A DNA stretch of 36,839 nucleotides from NCBI GenBank assembly GCA_016215215.1, contig JACRKW010000070.1:1-36839 (forward strand), read 5' to 3'. This DNA comes from Acidobacteriota bacterium. Its GTDB lineage: Bacteria; Acidobacteriota; Terriglobia; Bryobacterales; Bryobacteraceae. The position numbers and the translations under genes are program-made. Below, one piece after another: positions 1 to 7,554 of the stretch (its first letter is position 1; every line of letters starts with the position of its first letter). The notes beneath the pieces were generated by a model that ran no database searches, was not told where the DNA came from, and saw only the letters and a list, made by a program, of their open reading frames with translations.

Positions 1-368
1 ACAATGTCTTTTCCCTGGTAGCGGCGGACGAGGTCCGAGCCTGGCAGGGGCAGCCGCGGGTCCAAGCCGGGCGCAATGCGCGTCTCTGCCGTGCGGGCCT
101 CGTCGGGCCCGTCTTTCAGGAAGTTCTTCGGCGCCCGGATTCGGAGGTCGGCATCATCGGCGATCTCGAGCGCGCGGCGGCGGGCGCGCTCTGACAGGCC
201 GCCCCACGCGTTCGCCTGGATGCGCCAGGCGCTCCTGCGGAACAGGAACTGCTTGTGATTGGATCGGGACTGCTCGCCGAAGACCTCACGGTACTTCTGT
301 TTGAGCTGCGCCGTGGTCAGGTTGCGGAGGCCCTCGATCTCCTCGCGGATTTGAGTTTCGTTTCTCAT
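1..368 (-). CDS. DUF2924 family protein, partial (C-terminus beyond left edge)
   Basis: Reading the minus strand from the ATG at 368 gives an open frame of 122 codons to the window edge. It starts MRNETQIREEIEGLRNLT, then has KYREVFGEQSRSNHKQFL, then GGLSERARRRALEIADDADL, then DPRLPLPGSDLVRRYQGKDI. This order (short N-terminal helices, an 'F/Y..FG..sRs.....L..R.AWR.Q' stretch, 'GLSERAR.RA..IA.DADLR', then 'DPRLP.PG..L.R.Y.G') is what I remember of DUF2924, a family of unknown function often found beside site-specific recombinases in mobile regions. Its usual C-terminal part would follow to the left. The start lies 4 nt after the stop of the small gene 373-522, so the two are probably translationally coupled. 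The family call is from motif memory; function is unknown. Confidence 0.8.
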   Translation of the reverse strand, partial: MRNETQIREEIEGLRNLTTAQLKQKYREVFGEQSRSNHKQFLFRRSAWRIQANAWGGLSERARRRALEIADDADLRIRAPKNFLKDGPDEARTAETRIAPGLDPRLPLPGSDLVRRYQGKDI

Positions 369-372
369 GTCG

Positions 373-522
373 TTAACCAGCAGTCACATGAGGGCTCTCT
401 GTCTCCGGGAAGTCAACTTGCCGGGTGGCGGGACCAGGGAAGAGCAGGCGGACGAGTGCATCGCCGAGGATGGCGGCGATTTCACGGATGGCTTGATCGA
501 GCGCGGTATCGCGTTCGCGCAT
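373..522 (-). CDS. 49-residue small protein upstream of DUF2924 gene
   Basis: The minus strand from the ATG at 522 reads MRERDTALDQAIREIAAI, then LGDALVRLLFPG, then PATRQVDFPETESPHVTAG, and stops at 373-375. An excellent ribosome-binding site (AAGGAGA, about 7 nt before the ATG, near 530-537) supports this start. The protein is mostly one predicted amphipathic helix followed by a proline-rich tail. It has no signal peptide, no cysteines and no motif I recognise. The stop is 4 nt before the DUF2924 start, so the pair forms one small operon. I infer that it works with or regulates the DUF2924 protein or a recombinase further left, but nothing in the sequence proves this. Confidence 0.7.
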   Translation of the reverse strand: MRERDTALDQAIREIAAILGDALVRLLFPGPATRQVDFPETESPHVTAG

Positions 523-621
523 GAGCGGTCTCCTTGGAAGACCACCCACGACGATCTCCGCTTCGCGGTCGAAACGCCGTCTGGTGGGAGTGATTGGCTC
601 GGCGTGTTGCAGTGCTCGTTA

Positions 622-668
622 ACTATATACGCCGTGCAAGTCGCATTTGTCCGGCTTGAGGTCGCATT
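622..668 (-). promoter_or_regulatory. Candidate promoter and 21-bp-spaced direct repeats upstream of the 49-aa gene
   Basis: On the minus strand a CGGACA box (648-653), an 18-nt spacer and TATATA (624-629) form a plausible sigma-70 promoter, with a leader of about 95 nt to the ATG at 522. The octamer AATGCGAC occurs twice on the same strand, at 661-668 and 640-647, exactly 21 bp apart (two helical turns). One copy sits upstream of the -35 and one inside the spacer, as expected of an operator for a cooperatively binding regulator. The rest of 523-754 holds no gene that I can support. Confidence 0.45.
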
Positions 669-754
669 GGCGATGATATCGATGCGTGAAGGCTCAACGC
701 GAACCCGGGCGCGCTTGCAGAGCAAAGACCTGCGGCGAACTCAAGAATGTAGGC

Positions 755-1312
755 TTACTGCTTCGTGTGCCGCCTGTAGCCCTCTACCAGCTCCTTCGGC
801 AGGAAAACGTACTTCATGACCTCTTCGAGAATCTGTGGGTTCAGATAGAGAGGGGCGTTCTGTGCCTGAAACCACTTCCTCAAGCGGACGGTTTTCCTCG
901 CCCACTTCCCGAAGAAGCCGTTCTGCCAGAGCAGCGGATCCCGCGCCGGGCTTTTGGGGTCGTCCATGATCTTCTCTAGACTCCCTCCGGGGATAGGCGC
1001 CCGCGGTGCCGGATATCCATCCCGGAGCTTCGCTTCCTGCGGTTCCTTGGCGAGGGTGCTGTAACGCCGCAATTCCCATACGGCTCGGTCAAGAGTCACA
1101 AGCTCCGCCCCGAATCCGACATTCGAGACCTCGAAATAGCGGTACGGGCCATACTCATCGAGCCTCTCGATGAACTCTCTCGTACCTTTGGTAAGATCGA
1201 GCGTCACCTTTCCTGATTTCTCGATCTTGCCGAGGGCTTTGCCCAAATCATGGCGCACGTCCTTGGCGGGAATCCGGTTGAGCAATAGAGTGCACTTGAG
1301 GTACTTTTCCAC
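755..1312 (-). CDS. HEPN-like domain protein, possibly 5'-damaged
   Basis: The frame runs 185 codons from a GTG at 1312 to TAA at 755-757. Codons upstream of that GTG in the same frame, back to a stop at 1346-1348, read LTQYLWASQQAVEKYLKCTL, which looks like continuous protein. Together these give the 'a.QQAvEKylK.lLl' helix followed by a 'RHDLGKAL' helix, the arrangement of HEPN domains (minimal nucleotidyltransferase/HEPN and related families). The classic Rx4-6H RNase motif is not clearly present. The C-terminal half is charged and unrecognised. An ATG with an AAAGG site lies at 1369 in a neighbouring frame, so the true N-terminus may be frameshifted or lost. Assignment to HEPN is by pattern only. 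The neighbouring divergent gene at 1420 starts about 110 bp away. Confidence 0.6.
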   Translation of the reverse strand: MEKYLKCTLLLNRIPAKDVRHDLGKALGKIEKSGKVTLDLTKGTREFIERLDEYGPYRYFEVSNVGFGAELVTLDRAVWELRRYSTLAKEPQEAKLRDGYPAPRAPIPGGSLEKIMDDPKSPARDPLLWQNGFFGKWARKTVRLRKWFQAQNAPLYLNPQILEEVMKYVFLPKELVEGYRRHTKQ

Positions 1313-1405
1313 AGCCTGCTGGCTTGCCCACAGGTACTGTGTTAATCAGCGAATCCACTGTCATCGTCACAACCTTTAGCGTACGCGCTTCGCAAACACC
1401 CCGGC

Positions 1406-1411
1406 TACAAT
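1406..1411 (+). promoter_or_regulatory. -10-like TACAAT 8 nt before the start at 1420
   Basis: CCGGCTACAATG precedes the ATG at 1420, leaving only 8 nt between the hexamer and the start codon. No Shine-Dalgarno sequence is present in that space and no good -35 is visible. A transcript starting 6-8 nt after the -10 would begin at or next to the ATG. Confidence 0.5.
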
Positions 1412-1419
1412 GAGAATCG

Positions 1420-2079
1420 ATGAACGGCATCTCCCTTACCACCCACGGTGATAGCGAGGAGCAGGCGCGCTGGCCGGCCTTGCAGCCGGCCTTCCCGCTC
1501 TACGAGCCGTTCTGGATGCAGCATGTATACACGCTTCGCGGCACCGATGGCCGCATTCGCGCCGACATCGACGAGCGTCTGGAATTGATGGCGCAGGAAC
1601 ACTACAAGTGCTTTTTGTCCCTGAGCATCGCGCAGGGTGGCCTCGATGACGAAGCACATCCCGAACGCACATTTGGTTCCCTTCAGAACGCCGGAAACCG
1701 CGCGCAACAGGTCATCCGGCTGTTCAACGACATCCGTGCCGCTTGCCTTCCAGCCAATCCCGATCCCGTCGACCCGGGACCCTTTGCTGATTACTGCCGC
1801 GGCGTCGCGGAGTACAGGAACTACGTCCACGAAGATGTCATGGGGATGGTTGAGATCGGAAGACGCCGCTACCTGCCCAAACCCGCATTCCTCGAAACAT
1901 ACCGGCGATGGTCGCGCCTACAAGGCGCGCCCGTTTTGGATTTTGAGCCCCTGCGCGACGTTCTTACTGCACGCTTTACCGCACTAACGACCCTCCTCGA
2001 CGGCCGCTGGCGCATGTTGCTCGATCGCGGCGCGCTCCTCCACCGTCGAGTTGGGCTGATTCTAGTCATTGCCCAGTAG
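1420..2079 (+). CDS. Hypothetical protein, 219 aa
   Basis: The frame from ATG 1420 to TAG 2079 encodes a soluble, mostly helical protein with no signal peptide or membrane segment. A stretch near residues 131-136, EYRNYVHEDV, resembles the 'R(N)..vH.d' patch of several HEPN-like or Cthe_2314-like helical families. The resemblance is weak and I do not assign a family. Residues after about 205 (LLHRRVGLILVIAQ) look less protein-like, so the C-terminus may be altered. Support for the gene is the long frame, codon use, and a -10-like TACAAT 8 nt before the ATG. It is divergent from the HEPN-like gene and lies in the accessory patch left of tRNA-Asn. Function is unknown. Confidence 0.6.
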   Translation: MNGISLTTHGDSEEQARWPALQPAFPLYEPFWMQHVYTLRGTDGRIRADIDERLELMAQEHYKCFLSLSIAQGGLDDEAHPERTFGSLQNAGNRAQQVIRLFNDIRAACLPANPDPVDPGPFADYCRGVAEYRNYVHEDVMGMVEIGRRRYLPKPAFLETYRRWSRLQGAPVLDFEPLRDVLTARFTALTTLLDGRWRMLLDRGALLHRRVGLILVIAQ

Positions 2080-2453
<374 letters not shown>

Positions 2454-2468
2454 GCAGTGCGTACCTCC

Positions 2469-2498
2469 TTTGTAGCAACGCGGAGGCTCGATTGTCAA
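2469..2498 (-). promoter_or_regulatory. Sigma-70-type promoter of tRNA-Asn
   Basis: On the minus strand a perfect TTGACA (2493-2498) is followed by an 18-nt spacer and TACAAA (2469-2474), 15 nt before the mature tRNA 5' end. This is the best -35/-10 pair in the window and contrasts with the protein genes, which show only a -10-like element. Confidence 0.75.
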
Positions 2499-2558
2499 AC
2501 CGCGACGGGCGGCTTCGTCGTACACTAGCGTCTATCGCCGCGGGCGGCGAAACGGCAT

Positions 2559-4715
2559 ATGGTCACCCTGCTCAGGCTGTTCGTGCGGGCGCTGCTCCGC
2601 ATTCTGTATCGTGTCGAGATTGAAGGGACGATCCCTCCTTCGGCGAAGAGCCTCATCATCGCCAACCATCAGTCCTTTCTCGACGCGCCCATCTTCTTCG
2701 CATTCCTGCCCGTCGACGCGCTGTGGATCGTCCACTCGCAGGTGCTGAGAACCAGCATCTTTCGTTTCATGATGAGGGCGGTCGACCACCTCGTCATCGA
2801 CACCACCAATCCCTTCGCCATGAAGTCCACCGTGGAGACCGTCGAACGAGGCCGCCCCGTGCTGATCTTCCCGGAGGGCAGGCTCACGGTCACCGGCGCC
2901 TTGATGAAGGTCTATGAAGGTCCGGCCTTCATCGCCGCCAAGTCCGGCGCCACGGTTGTGCCCATCATCATCGACGGCGCCGTCTATGCCAAGGGCTTCA
3001 GCCGCATGAAGCACGACTTCCCCCTGCGCTGGCGCCCCAAGATCAAGCTCAAGATCTTCCCCGGCGAGATCATCCCCATGCCGGAGGCGCCCTCCGGCAA
3101 GCTGCGGCGGCGCAAGGCAGGCGACCAGATGCGGCGCCTGTTGCAGCGCTGCTGGTATCTCGCCCGGCCCGAACGTTCGCTTCACGACGCCTTCCTCGAC
3201 TCCATCAAGTTGTTCGGACGCGGCCGCGACATGGTGGAGGACGCAACCGGCGTCGAGATGACCTTTGGCGGGCTGCTGAAGAGCTCCCTCGCCCTGGGCC
3301 GGCTGGTTTCCAAACTCAGCCAGCCGGACGAAGTCGTCGGCGTGATGATGCCCAACGTCACCGTGACCCTGCCGCTCCTGTTCGGCATGTTCGGCGCTGG
3401 CCGCATCCCGGCGATGATCAACTACACGGCGGGTGTGGACGGCATCCAGTGCGCCTTGCGCGCAGCCGCCATCGGCACCATCATCACCTCGCGCGCCTTT
3501 CTGGAGAAGGCCAAGCTGACGCAACTTGTGGGCAAGCTCCAGGACGTCCAGGTGGTCTGCCTGGAGGATCTGCGCCCGCGCTTCACGCTGGCCGACAAGC
3601 TGTGGCTGATCTTCTACGCGCTCCGCTTCCCACGCGCCGCCACCCACCGCGCGGGGCCGTCGGACCCGGCCATCGTGATGTTCACCTCCGGCTCGGAGGG
3701 CAAGCCCAAGGGCGTGGTCCTGAGCCACGGCTCCATCATGGCCAATATGCAGCAGGCGCTGGCGGTGTTCGACATCATGCCGTCGGACAAGTTCTTCTGC
3801 GCGATGCCGGTCTTCCACAGCTTCGGTCTCGCGGCTGGCTTCATCCTGCCCATGCTGACCGGCGGACGCGTCTTCCTCTACCCTTCGCCGCTGCACTACT
3901 CCGTCGTTCCCGAGCTGTTCTACGATCGCGACGCCACCATCCTCTTCGCCACGCCCACCTTCCTCAAGAACTACGCCAAGCGCGCCCATCCCTATGACCT
4001 GCGCCGCATGCGCATCTGCGTGGCCGGGGCGGAGAAACTGACCGACGAGGTTCGCAACATCTACGCCGAGAAGTTCGGCGCCTGCATCCTGGAAGGCTAC
4101 GGCGCCACGGAGTGTTCGCCGGTGGTCTCCATCAACACTCCCATGCGCCATCAGGCCGGCGCCGTCGGCGAGCCGCTACCGTGCGTGGAGTGCCGCATTG
4201 AGCCCGTCGCCGGCATCGAGCAAGGCGGCCTTCTTCACGTCAAGGGCCCGAACATCATGCTGGGCTATTGGCGTGAATCGGCGCCGCGCGTGCTGGAGCC
4301 GCCACGGTCGATCTTCGGCGAGGGCTGGTACTCCACCGGCGACCTGGCCATGATCGACGATGAAGGCATGGTGAGGCTGCTGGGCCGCGTCAAACGCTTC
4401 GCCAAGGTGGCAGGCGAGATGGTCTCTCTTGAGGTCGTCGAGAACATCGCCGAGGCGGCCTCGCCACGGTCGGCCCACGGCGCCATCGTCCGCCCCGACG
4501 CCAACCGCGGCGAGATGATTGTTCTTTGCACGCAGGACAAGAACCTGCGCCGGGACCAGCTCCAACTGGCCGGGCGGCAAATGGGCGCGCCGGACCTCGC
4601 CATCCCGCGCCGCATCTTCTACATCGACAAGATCCCGATGCTCGGCACCGGTAAGAAGGATTACCCGGCCCTGAGCCGCTGGGTGGAGGAAGAGCTTGCG
4701 CAACCCACCGACTGA
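2559..4715 (+). CDS. aas: Bifunctional 2-acylglycerophosphoethanolamine acyltransferase / acyl-ACP synthetase
   Basis: At 718 residues this matches E. coli Aas (719) in length and domain order. The N-terminal PlsC-type acyltransferase has HX4D at residues 37-42 (NHQSFLD) and FPEGR at about 104-108. The C-terminal AMP-forming synthetase has the P-loop-like FTSGSEGKPKG at 375-385 and a YGATECSP motif near 520. In E. coli the enzyme sits at the inner membrane, activates fatty acids on ACP and re-acylates lysophosphatidylethanolamine. The ATG at 2559 fits the family N-terminus. A TACACT -10-like box lies at 2521-2526, so this transcript would have a normal leader. It heads an operon with an MFS protein, an aminotransferase and a GNAT. 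The MFS frame begins directly after this gene's stop, in the same frame. E. coli pairs aas with the MFS protein LplT, an analogous arrangement. Confidence 0.93.
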   Translation: MVTLLRLFVRALLRILYRVEIEGTIPPSAKSLIIANHQSFLDAPIFFAFLPVDALWIVHSQVLRTSIFRFMMRAVDHLVIDTTNPFAMKSTVETVERGRPVLIFPEGRLTVTGALMKVYEGPAFIAAKSGATVVPIIIDGAVYAKGFSRMKHDFPLRWRPKIKLKIFPGEIIPMPEAPSGKLRRRKAGDQMRRLLQRCWYLARPERSLHDAFLDSIKLFGRGRDMVEDATGVEMTFGGLLKSSLALGRLVSKLSQPDEVVGVMMPNVTVTLPLLFGMFGAGRIPAMINYTAGVDGIQCALRAAAIGTIITSRAFLEKAKLTQLVGKLQDVQVVCLEDLRPRFTLADKLWLIFYALRFPRAATHRAGPSDPAIVMFTSGSEGKPKGVVLSHGSIMANMQQALAVFDIMPSDKFFCAMPVFHSFGLAAGFILPMLTGGRVFLYPSPLHYSVVPELFYDRDATILFATPTFLKNYAKRAHPYDLRRMRICVAGAEKLTDEVRNIYAEKFGACILEGYGATECSPVVSINTPMRHQAGAVGEPLPCVECRIEPVAGIEQGGLLHVKGPNIMLGYWRESAPRVLEPPRSIFGEGWYSTGDLAMIDDEGMVRLLGRVKRFAKVAGEMVSLEVVENIAEAASPRSAHGAIVRPDANRGEMIVLCTQDKNLRRDQLQLAGRQMGAPDLAIPRRIFYIDKIPMLGTGKKDYPALSRWVEEELAQPTD

Positions 4716-4775
4716 GATCCCCTCGGCCCTTATCTCACCGAGCTTGCCAAGGCCGCAGCGGACCCATCCGGACTG

Positions 4776-5939
4776 GTGCATCCTCTGGGCATTTCCGTGG
4801 ACGCTCGCAGTTACTGGAGCTACCTCATCTCGCTCTCCGTCCTCACCCAGGTCGTTTGCCTGCCGATGCTAGGGGCCATCGCCGACTACAGCCGCAACAA
4901 GAAGCGCCTGCTGGGCGGATTTGCCTATCTCGGCGCCGCCGCCACCGTTGCGATGTTCGCCCTCACCGATGGGATGTACATCCTCGGGGGCGTTCTTTTC
5001 CTGGTTTCCAATCTGGCCTTCGGCTGCTCCATCGTCATCTACAACAGCTTTCTGAACGACGTCGCTCCCGAGGAAGAGCGCGATTCGGTCTCGTCAAAGG
5101 GATGGGGCATCGGTTATCTCGGCGGAGGCCTGCTGTTGGGGCTGAACCTGCTGCTCTACCAGCGTGCCGCTTCGCTCGGCATCAGCCAAGAGATGGCCGT
5201 CCGAATCAGCCTTGGCTCGGCCGGCGCATGGTGGGCGCTGTTCGGTATGATCCCCATGTTCGGCCTGCGCAACCGCGCGCCCGTTCGTACCGCTGCCGCC
5301 GGAGAAAGCGTCCTGGCCAAGGGCTTCCTGCAGCTCTTCCAGACACTGAAGGACATGCGGCATTACCCGCAGACCCTCACCTTCCTTGTCGCCTATCTGG
5401 TCTATAACGACGCCATCCAGACCGTCATCTCGCTGGCCGGCCAATACGGCGCGGACTACCTGAAGATCCCCATGCAATCGCTCACCATGGCCATCCTCAT
5501 GGTGCAGTTCGTCGCCTTCGGCGGCGCCATGCTCTTCAACTTTCTGGCCAAGGTGATGTCCGCCTACAGAGCCGTCATCCTCAGCCTGGTCATGTGGACT
5601 TTGCTGATGTGCGGCGTCTTTGTCGTCAAGACCACCTTCGATTACTTCATCGCCGCTGGCTTCGTCGCCATAGTGATGGGGGGCAGCCAGGCTCTCAGCC
5701 GGTCGCTTTACTCGATCATGATTCCCAAGGGCAAGGAGGCCGAGTACTTCTCGCTTTACGAAATCAGCGATAAGGGAACAAGCTGGCTGGCCCCGCTGCT
5801 GTTCGGACTGACGCTGCAGTTTACCGGCAGTTACCAGTTCGCCATTCTTTCGATGGTCATCTTCTTCGTTCTCGGTTTGGCGATTCTCGCTCGCGTCGAC
5901 GTGCGGCGCGCGACCAGGGAGGCCGGCAACGAGGCATGA
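4776..5939 (+). CDS. UMF1/Atg22-like MFS transporter, apparently lacking its first helix
   Basis: This is a polytopic protein with about 11 membrane segments and the MFS-type 'PMLGAIADYSRNKKRLLG' loop near residues 30-47. The GTG at 4776 is the only usual start near the front and has no Shine-Dalgarno site. Protein-like sequence continues upstream in frame (DPLGPYLTELAKAAADPSGL) right back to the aas stop at 4713-4715. In relatives as I remember them, 'LGPYLT.LA..AA' is the end of TM1, so TM1 (the 'YDFANS' segment) is missing and its place is taken by the aas 3' end. The 3' end overlaps the aminotransferase start by ATGA. By analogy with LplT beside Aas it could move lysophospholipid or an acylated product, but this is inference. 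It is either a truncated gene, a readthrough fusion, or a normal variant. Confidence 0.75.
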   Translation: MHPLGISVDARSYWSYLISLSVLTQVVCLPMLGAIADYSRNKKRLLGGFAYLGAAATVAMFALTDGMYILGGVLFLVSNLAFGCSIVIYNSFLNDVAPEEERDSVSSKGWGIGYLGGGLLLGLNLLLYQRAASLGISQEMAVRISLGSAGAWWALFGMIPMFGLRNRAPVRTAAAGESVLAKGFLQLFQTLKDMRHYPQTLTFLVAYLVYNDAIQTVISLAGQYGADYLKIPMQSLTMAILMVQFVAFGGAMLFNFLAKVMSAYRAVILSLVMWTLLMCGVFVVKTTFDYFIAAGFVAIVMGGSQALSRSLYSIMIPKGKEAEYFSLYEISDKGTSWLAPLLFGLTLQFTGSYQFAILSMVIFFVLGLAILARVDVRRATREAGNEA

Positions 5940-7003
5940 CGCAGGAGGCCTACCACGGAGGCGCCTTCTTTGACGCCATCGGAATGGACCTGCTCCACCT
6001 GGAGCGAGCCGCCGGCATCATCAGCGCGGATGTGCTCGACGCCTGGTTCGATCCCTCGCCGCGCGTCCTTCGCCTGTTGAGCGAGCACCTGTCTTTCCTG
6101 CTCCGCACCTCCCCGCCCAATCACGCCGAGGGCCTCGTCGCCGAAATCGCCCTGCGGCGCGGCGTTCCCGAAGCGTGCCTGCTGCCAGGTTCGGGCTCCT
6201 CCTCGTTGCTGTTCGGTTGCCTGCCGCGCATGTTGCCGGAGCGCCCGAGGGTCCTTACGCTGGCGCCGATGTACACCGAGTATGGCCACATCGCCGGTGA
6301 CCTGATGGGCGGAAGCGTTCACCACCTGGAGCTTCTGCCGGCGAATGGATTCGCCATCGACGGGGAGGCGCTGCTGAGCGAGGCGATCCGACTGCGCCCT
6401 CACGCCGTCCTTCTGGTCAATCCCAACAATCCGACGGGGCGCCTCTGGCCGCGCGCCGGCGTGCTGCAGTTTCTGGATAGAGCGCCACAGGGCACCCTGG
6501 TGGTGGTTGATGAGACTTACATCGACTACGCCGGCGTTGAGCAGTCGCTGGAACGCGAAGTGGCGAACCGGCCGGACCTGGTCGTGGTCAAGTCGATGTC
6601 CAAGGTTTACGCGCTCAGTGGCGCGCGCGTGGCCTACATGGCGGCGCACCCCGGCCGCGCTGCTGCGCTCCGCCCCTGGCTGCCACCCTGGCCGGTGGGT
6701 CTGCTCGCCCAGGCCGCGGCCATGGAAGCGCTACGCGACCCAGCCTATTATCAGGCCCGCTACGCCGAGACGCACGGCCTGCGCACTCAACTCCGGGCCG
6801 CGTTGCGCCATCTCCAGCCCTACCCGTCGGAGGCGAACTTCTTCCTCATCGAACCGCCCGAGCCGGAGGGGACGGCCGCCCGCCTGCGCGAACGGGGCAT
6901 CTTCCTGCGCGAGTTTCCCGACGGTCCGCTGGCCGGCCGTTACCTGCGCGTGACGGTGAAGGACGGCGCGCAAAACGAGCGCATCGTGGAGGCGCTGGCG
7001 TGA
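5936..7003 (+). CDS. PLP-dependent class I/II aminotransferase (HisC/CobD-like)
   Basis: This 355-residue fold-type I enzyme has NPNNPTG at 162-168, the PLP-ring aspartate in VVDETYIDY (D192), the Schiff-base lysine in KSMSKVYALSG (K223) and the phosphate-binding arginine R231. The closest families in memory are histidinol-phosphate aminotransferase and threonine-phosphate decarboxylase. There is no his or cob gene nearby, so I do not call it hisC. The N-terminus is unusual for HisC, lacking the typical 'LN.NENP' opening and carrying DLLHLERAAGIISADVLDAW instead. Its ATG overlaps the MFS stop (ATGA) and its stop overlaps the next gene's GTG (GTGA), so it is translated as part of the aas operon. 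I infer that it makes or uses an amino compound acylated by its neighbours. Confidence 0.85.
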   Translation: MTQEAYHGGAFFDAIGMDLLHLERAAGIISADVLDAWFDPSPRVLRLLSEHLSFLLRTSPPNHAEGLVAEIALRRGVPEACLLPGSGSSSLLFGCLPRMLPERPRVLTLAPMYTEYGHIAGDLMGGSVHHLELLPANGFAIDGEALLSEAIRLRPHAVLLVNPNNPTGRLWPRAGVLQFLDRAPQGTLVVVDETYIDYAGVEQSLEREVANRPDLVVVKSMSKVYALSGARVAYMAAHPGRAAALRPWLPPWPVGLLAQAAAMEALRDPAYYQARYAETHGLRTQLRAALRHLQPYPSEANFFLIEPPEPEGTAARLRERGIFLREFPDGPLAGRYLRVTVKDGAQNERIVEALA

Positions 7004-7554
7004 GCTACACGTTCCGCGAGGCGGAGTCCCAGGCCGATCTCGACGGCATCCGGCGGCTGAATCACCTCATCTTCGCCGAGGAGATCGGCCAGTATGGAGT
7101 GGCAGCCGATGGCCGCCTGGTGGACAAGCATGAGGCGCGCAGCCGGTTCTTCATTGCGCTCTGCGACGGCGGCGTGGTGGGTATGGTCTGTGCCTGTGCT
7201 GTCCCACCCTACTCCATCGAGTCGCGCCTCGCGGATCCAAGGCTTCTCGACGATCTCCCCCACCCCCTGGTGGAAGTGAGGCTGTTGGCAGTCCATCCGG
7301 AGCATCGCAACCGCCTGGTGTTCCTCGGCGTGCTGGGAAGCTTGACCGCCTGGGCCGTCGATTGCGGCTTCGGCGCAATGCTCATTTCGGGTGTGACAGA
7401 GAGACTGGAGATGTACACGCGCATGGGATTCCGGCCGCTGGGCCCGCCTGTAGCCGGTGGGAAGGCGATGTTCACGCCCATGGCGCTGCGGCTGTCCGAG
7501 ATGCCCGAACGGATCCGGACCGACCTGAAGCGCTACTTGCGGCGCGTCTCCTGA
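7000..7554 (+). CDS. GNAT-fold acyltransferase, FeeM / autoinducer-synthase-like
   Basis: A 184-residue protein starts at a GTG overlapping the aminotransferase stop. The N-terminal part (REAESQADLDGIRRLNHLIF, then AEEIGQY) and the central 'LVDKHEARSRFFIAL..G.VVGM' followed by 'VEVRLLAVHPEHRNR' and 'YTRMGFRPLGPPV' fit the GNAT fold. They look most like the FeeM / PEP-CTERM-associated / acyl-homoserine-lactone-synthase branch, which takes acyl chains from acyl-ACP. Sharing an operon with Aas, which makes acyl-ACP, and an aminotransferase supports an N-acyl amino compound product. That product is inference. The family call rests on pattern only; an ordinary acetyl-CoA GNAT is the alternative. 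Its last 22 bp overlap the convergent ABC transporter gene. Confidence 0.75.
   Translation: MSYTFREAESQADLDGIRRLNHLIFAEEIGQYGVAADGRLVDKHEARSRFFIALCDGGVVGMVCACAVPPYSIESRLADPRLLDDLPHPLVEVRLLAVHPEHRNRLVFLGVLGSLTAWAVDCGFGAMLISGVTERLEMYTRMGFRPLGPPVAGGKAMFTPMALRLSEMPERIRTDLKRYLRRVS

Noticed and set aside
2532-4151. 539-codon open frame antisense to aas
   Set aside because: Composition is His/Asp/Gly/Arg-rich as expected of a high-GC shadow frame, has no domain, and aas on the other strand is a clear full-length match.
4776-5939. Calling the MFS gene lplT
   Set aside because: The neighbour is aas, but the protein resembles the UMF1/Atg22 group, not LplT; only the arrangement is analogous.
5936-7003. 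Calling the aminotransferase hisC
   Set aside because: The N-terminus does not match HisC and no histidine genes are near; only the fold-type I catalytic motifs are secure.
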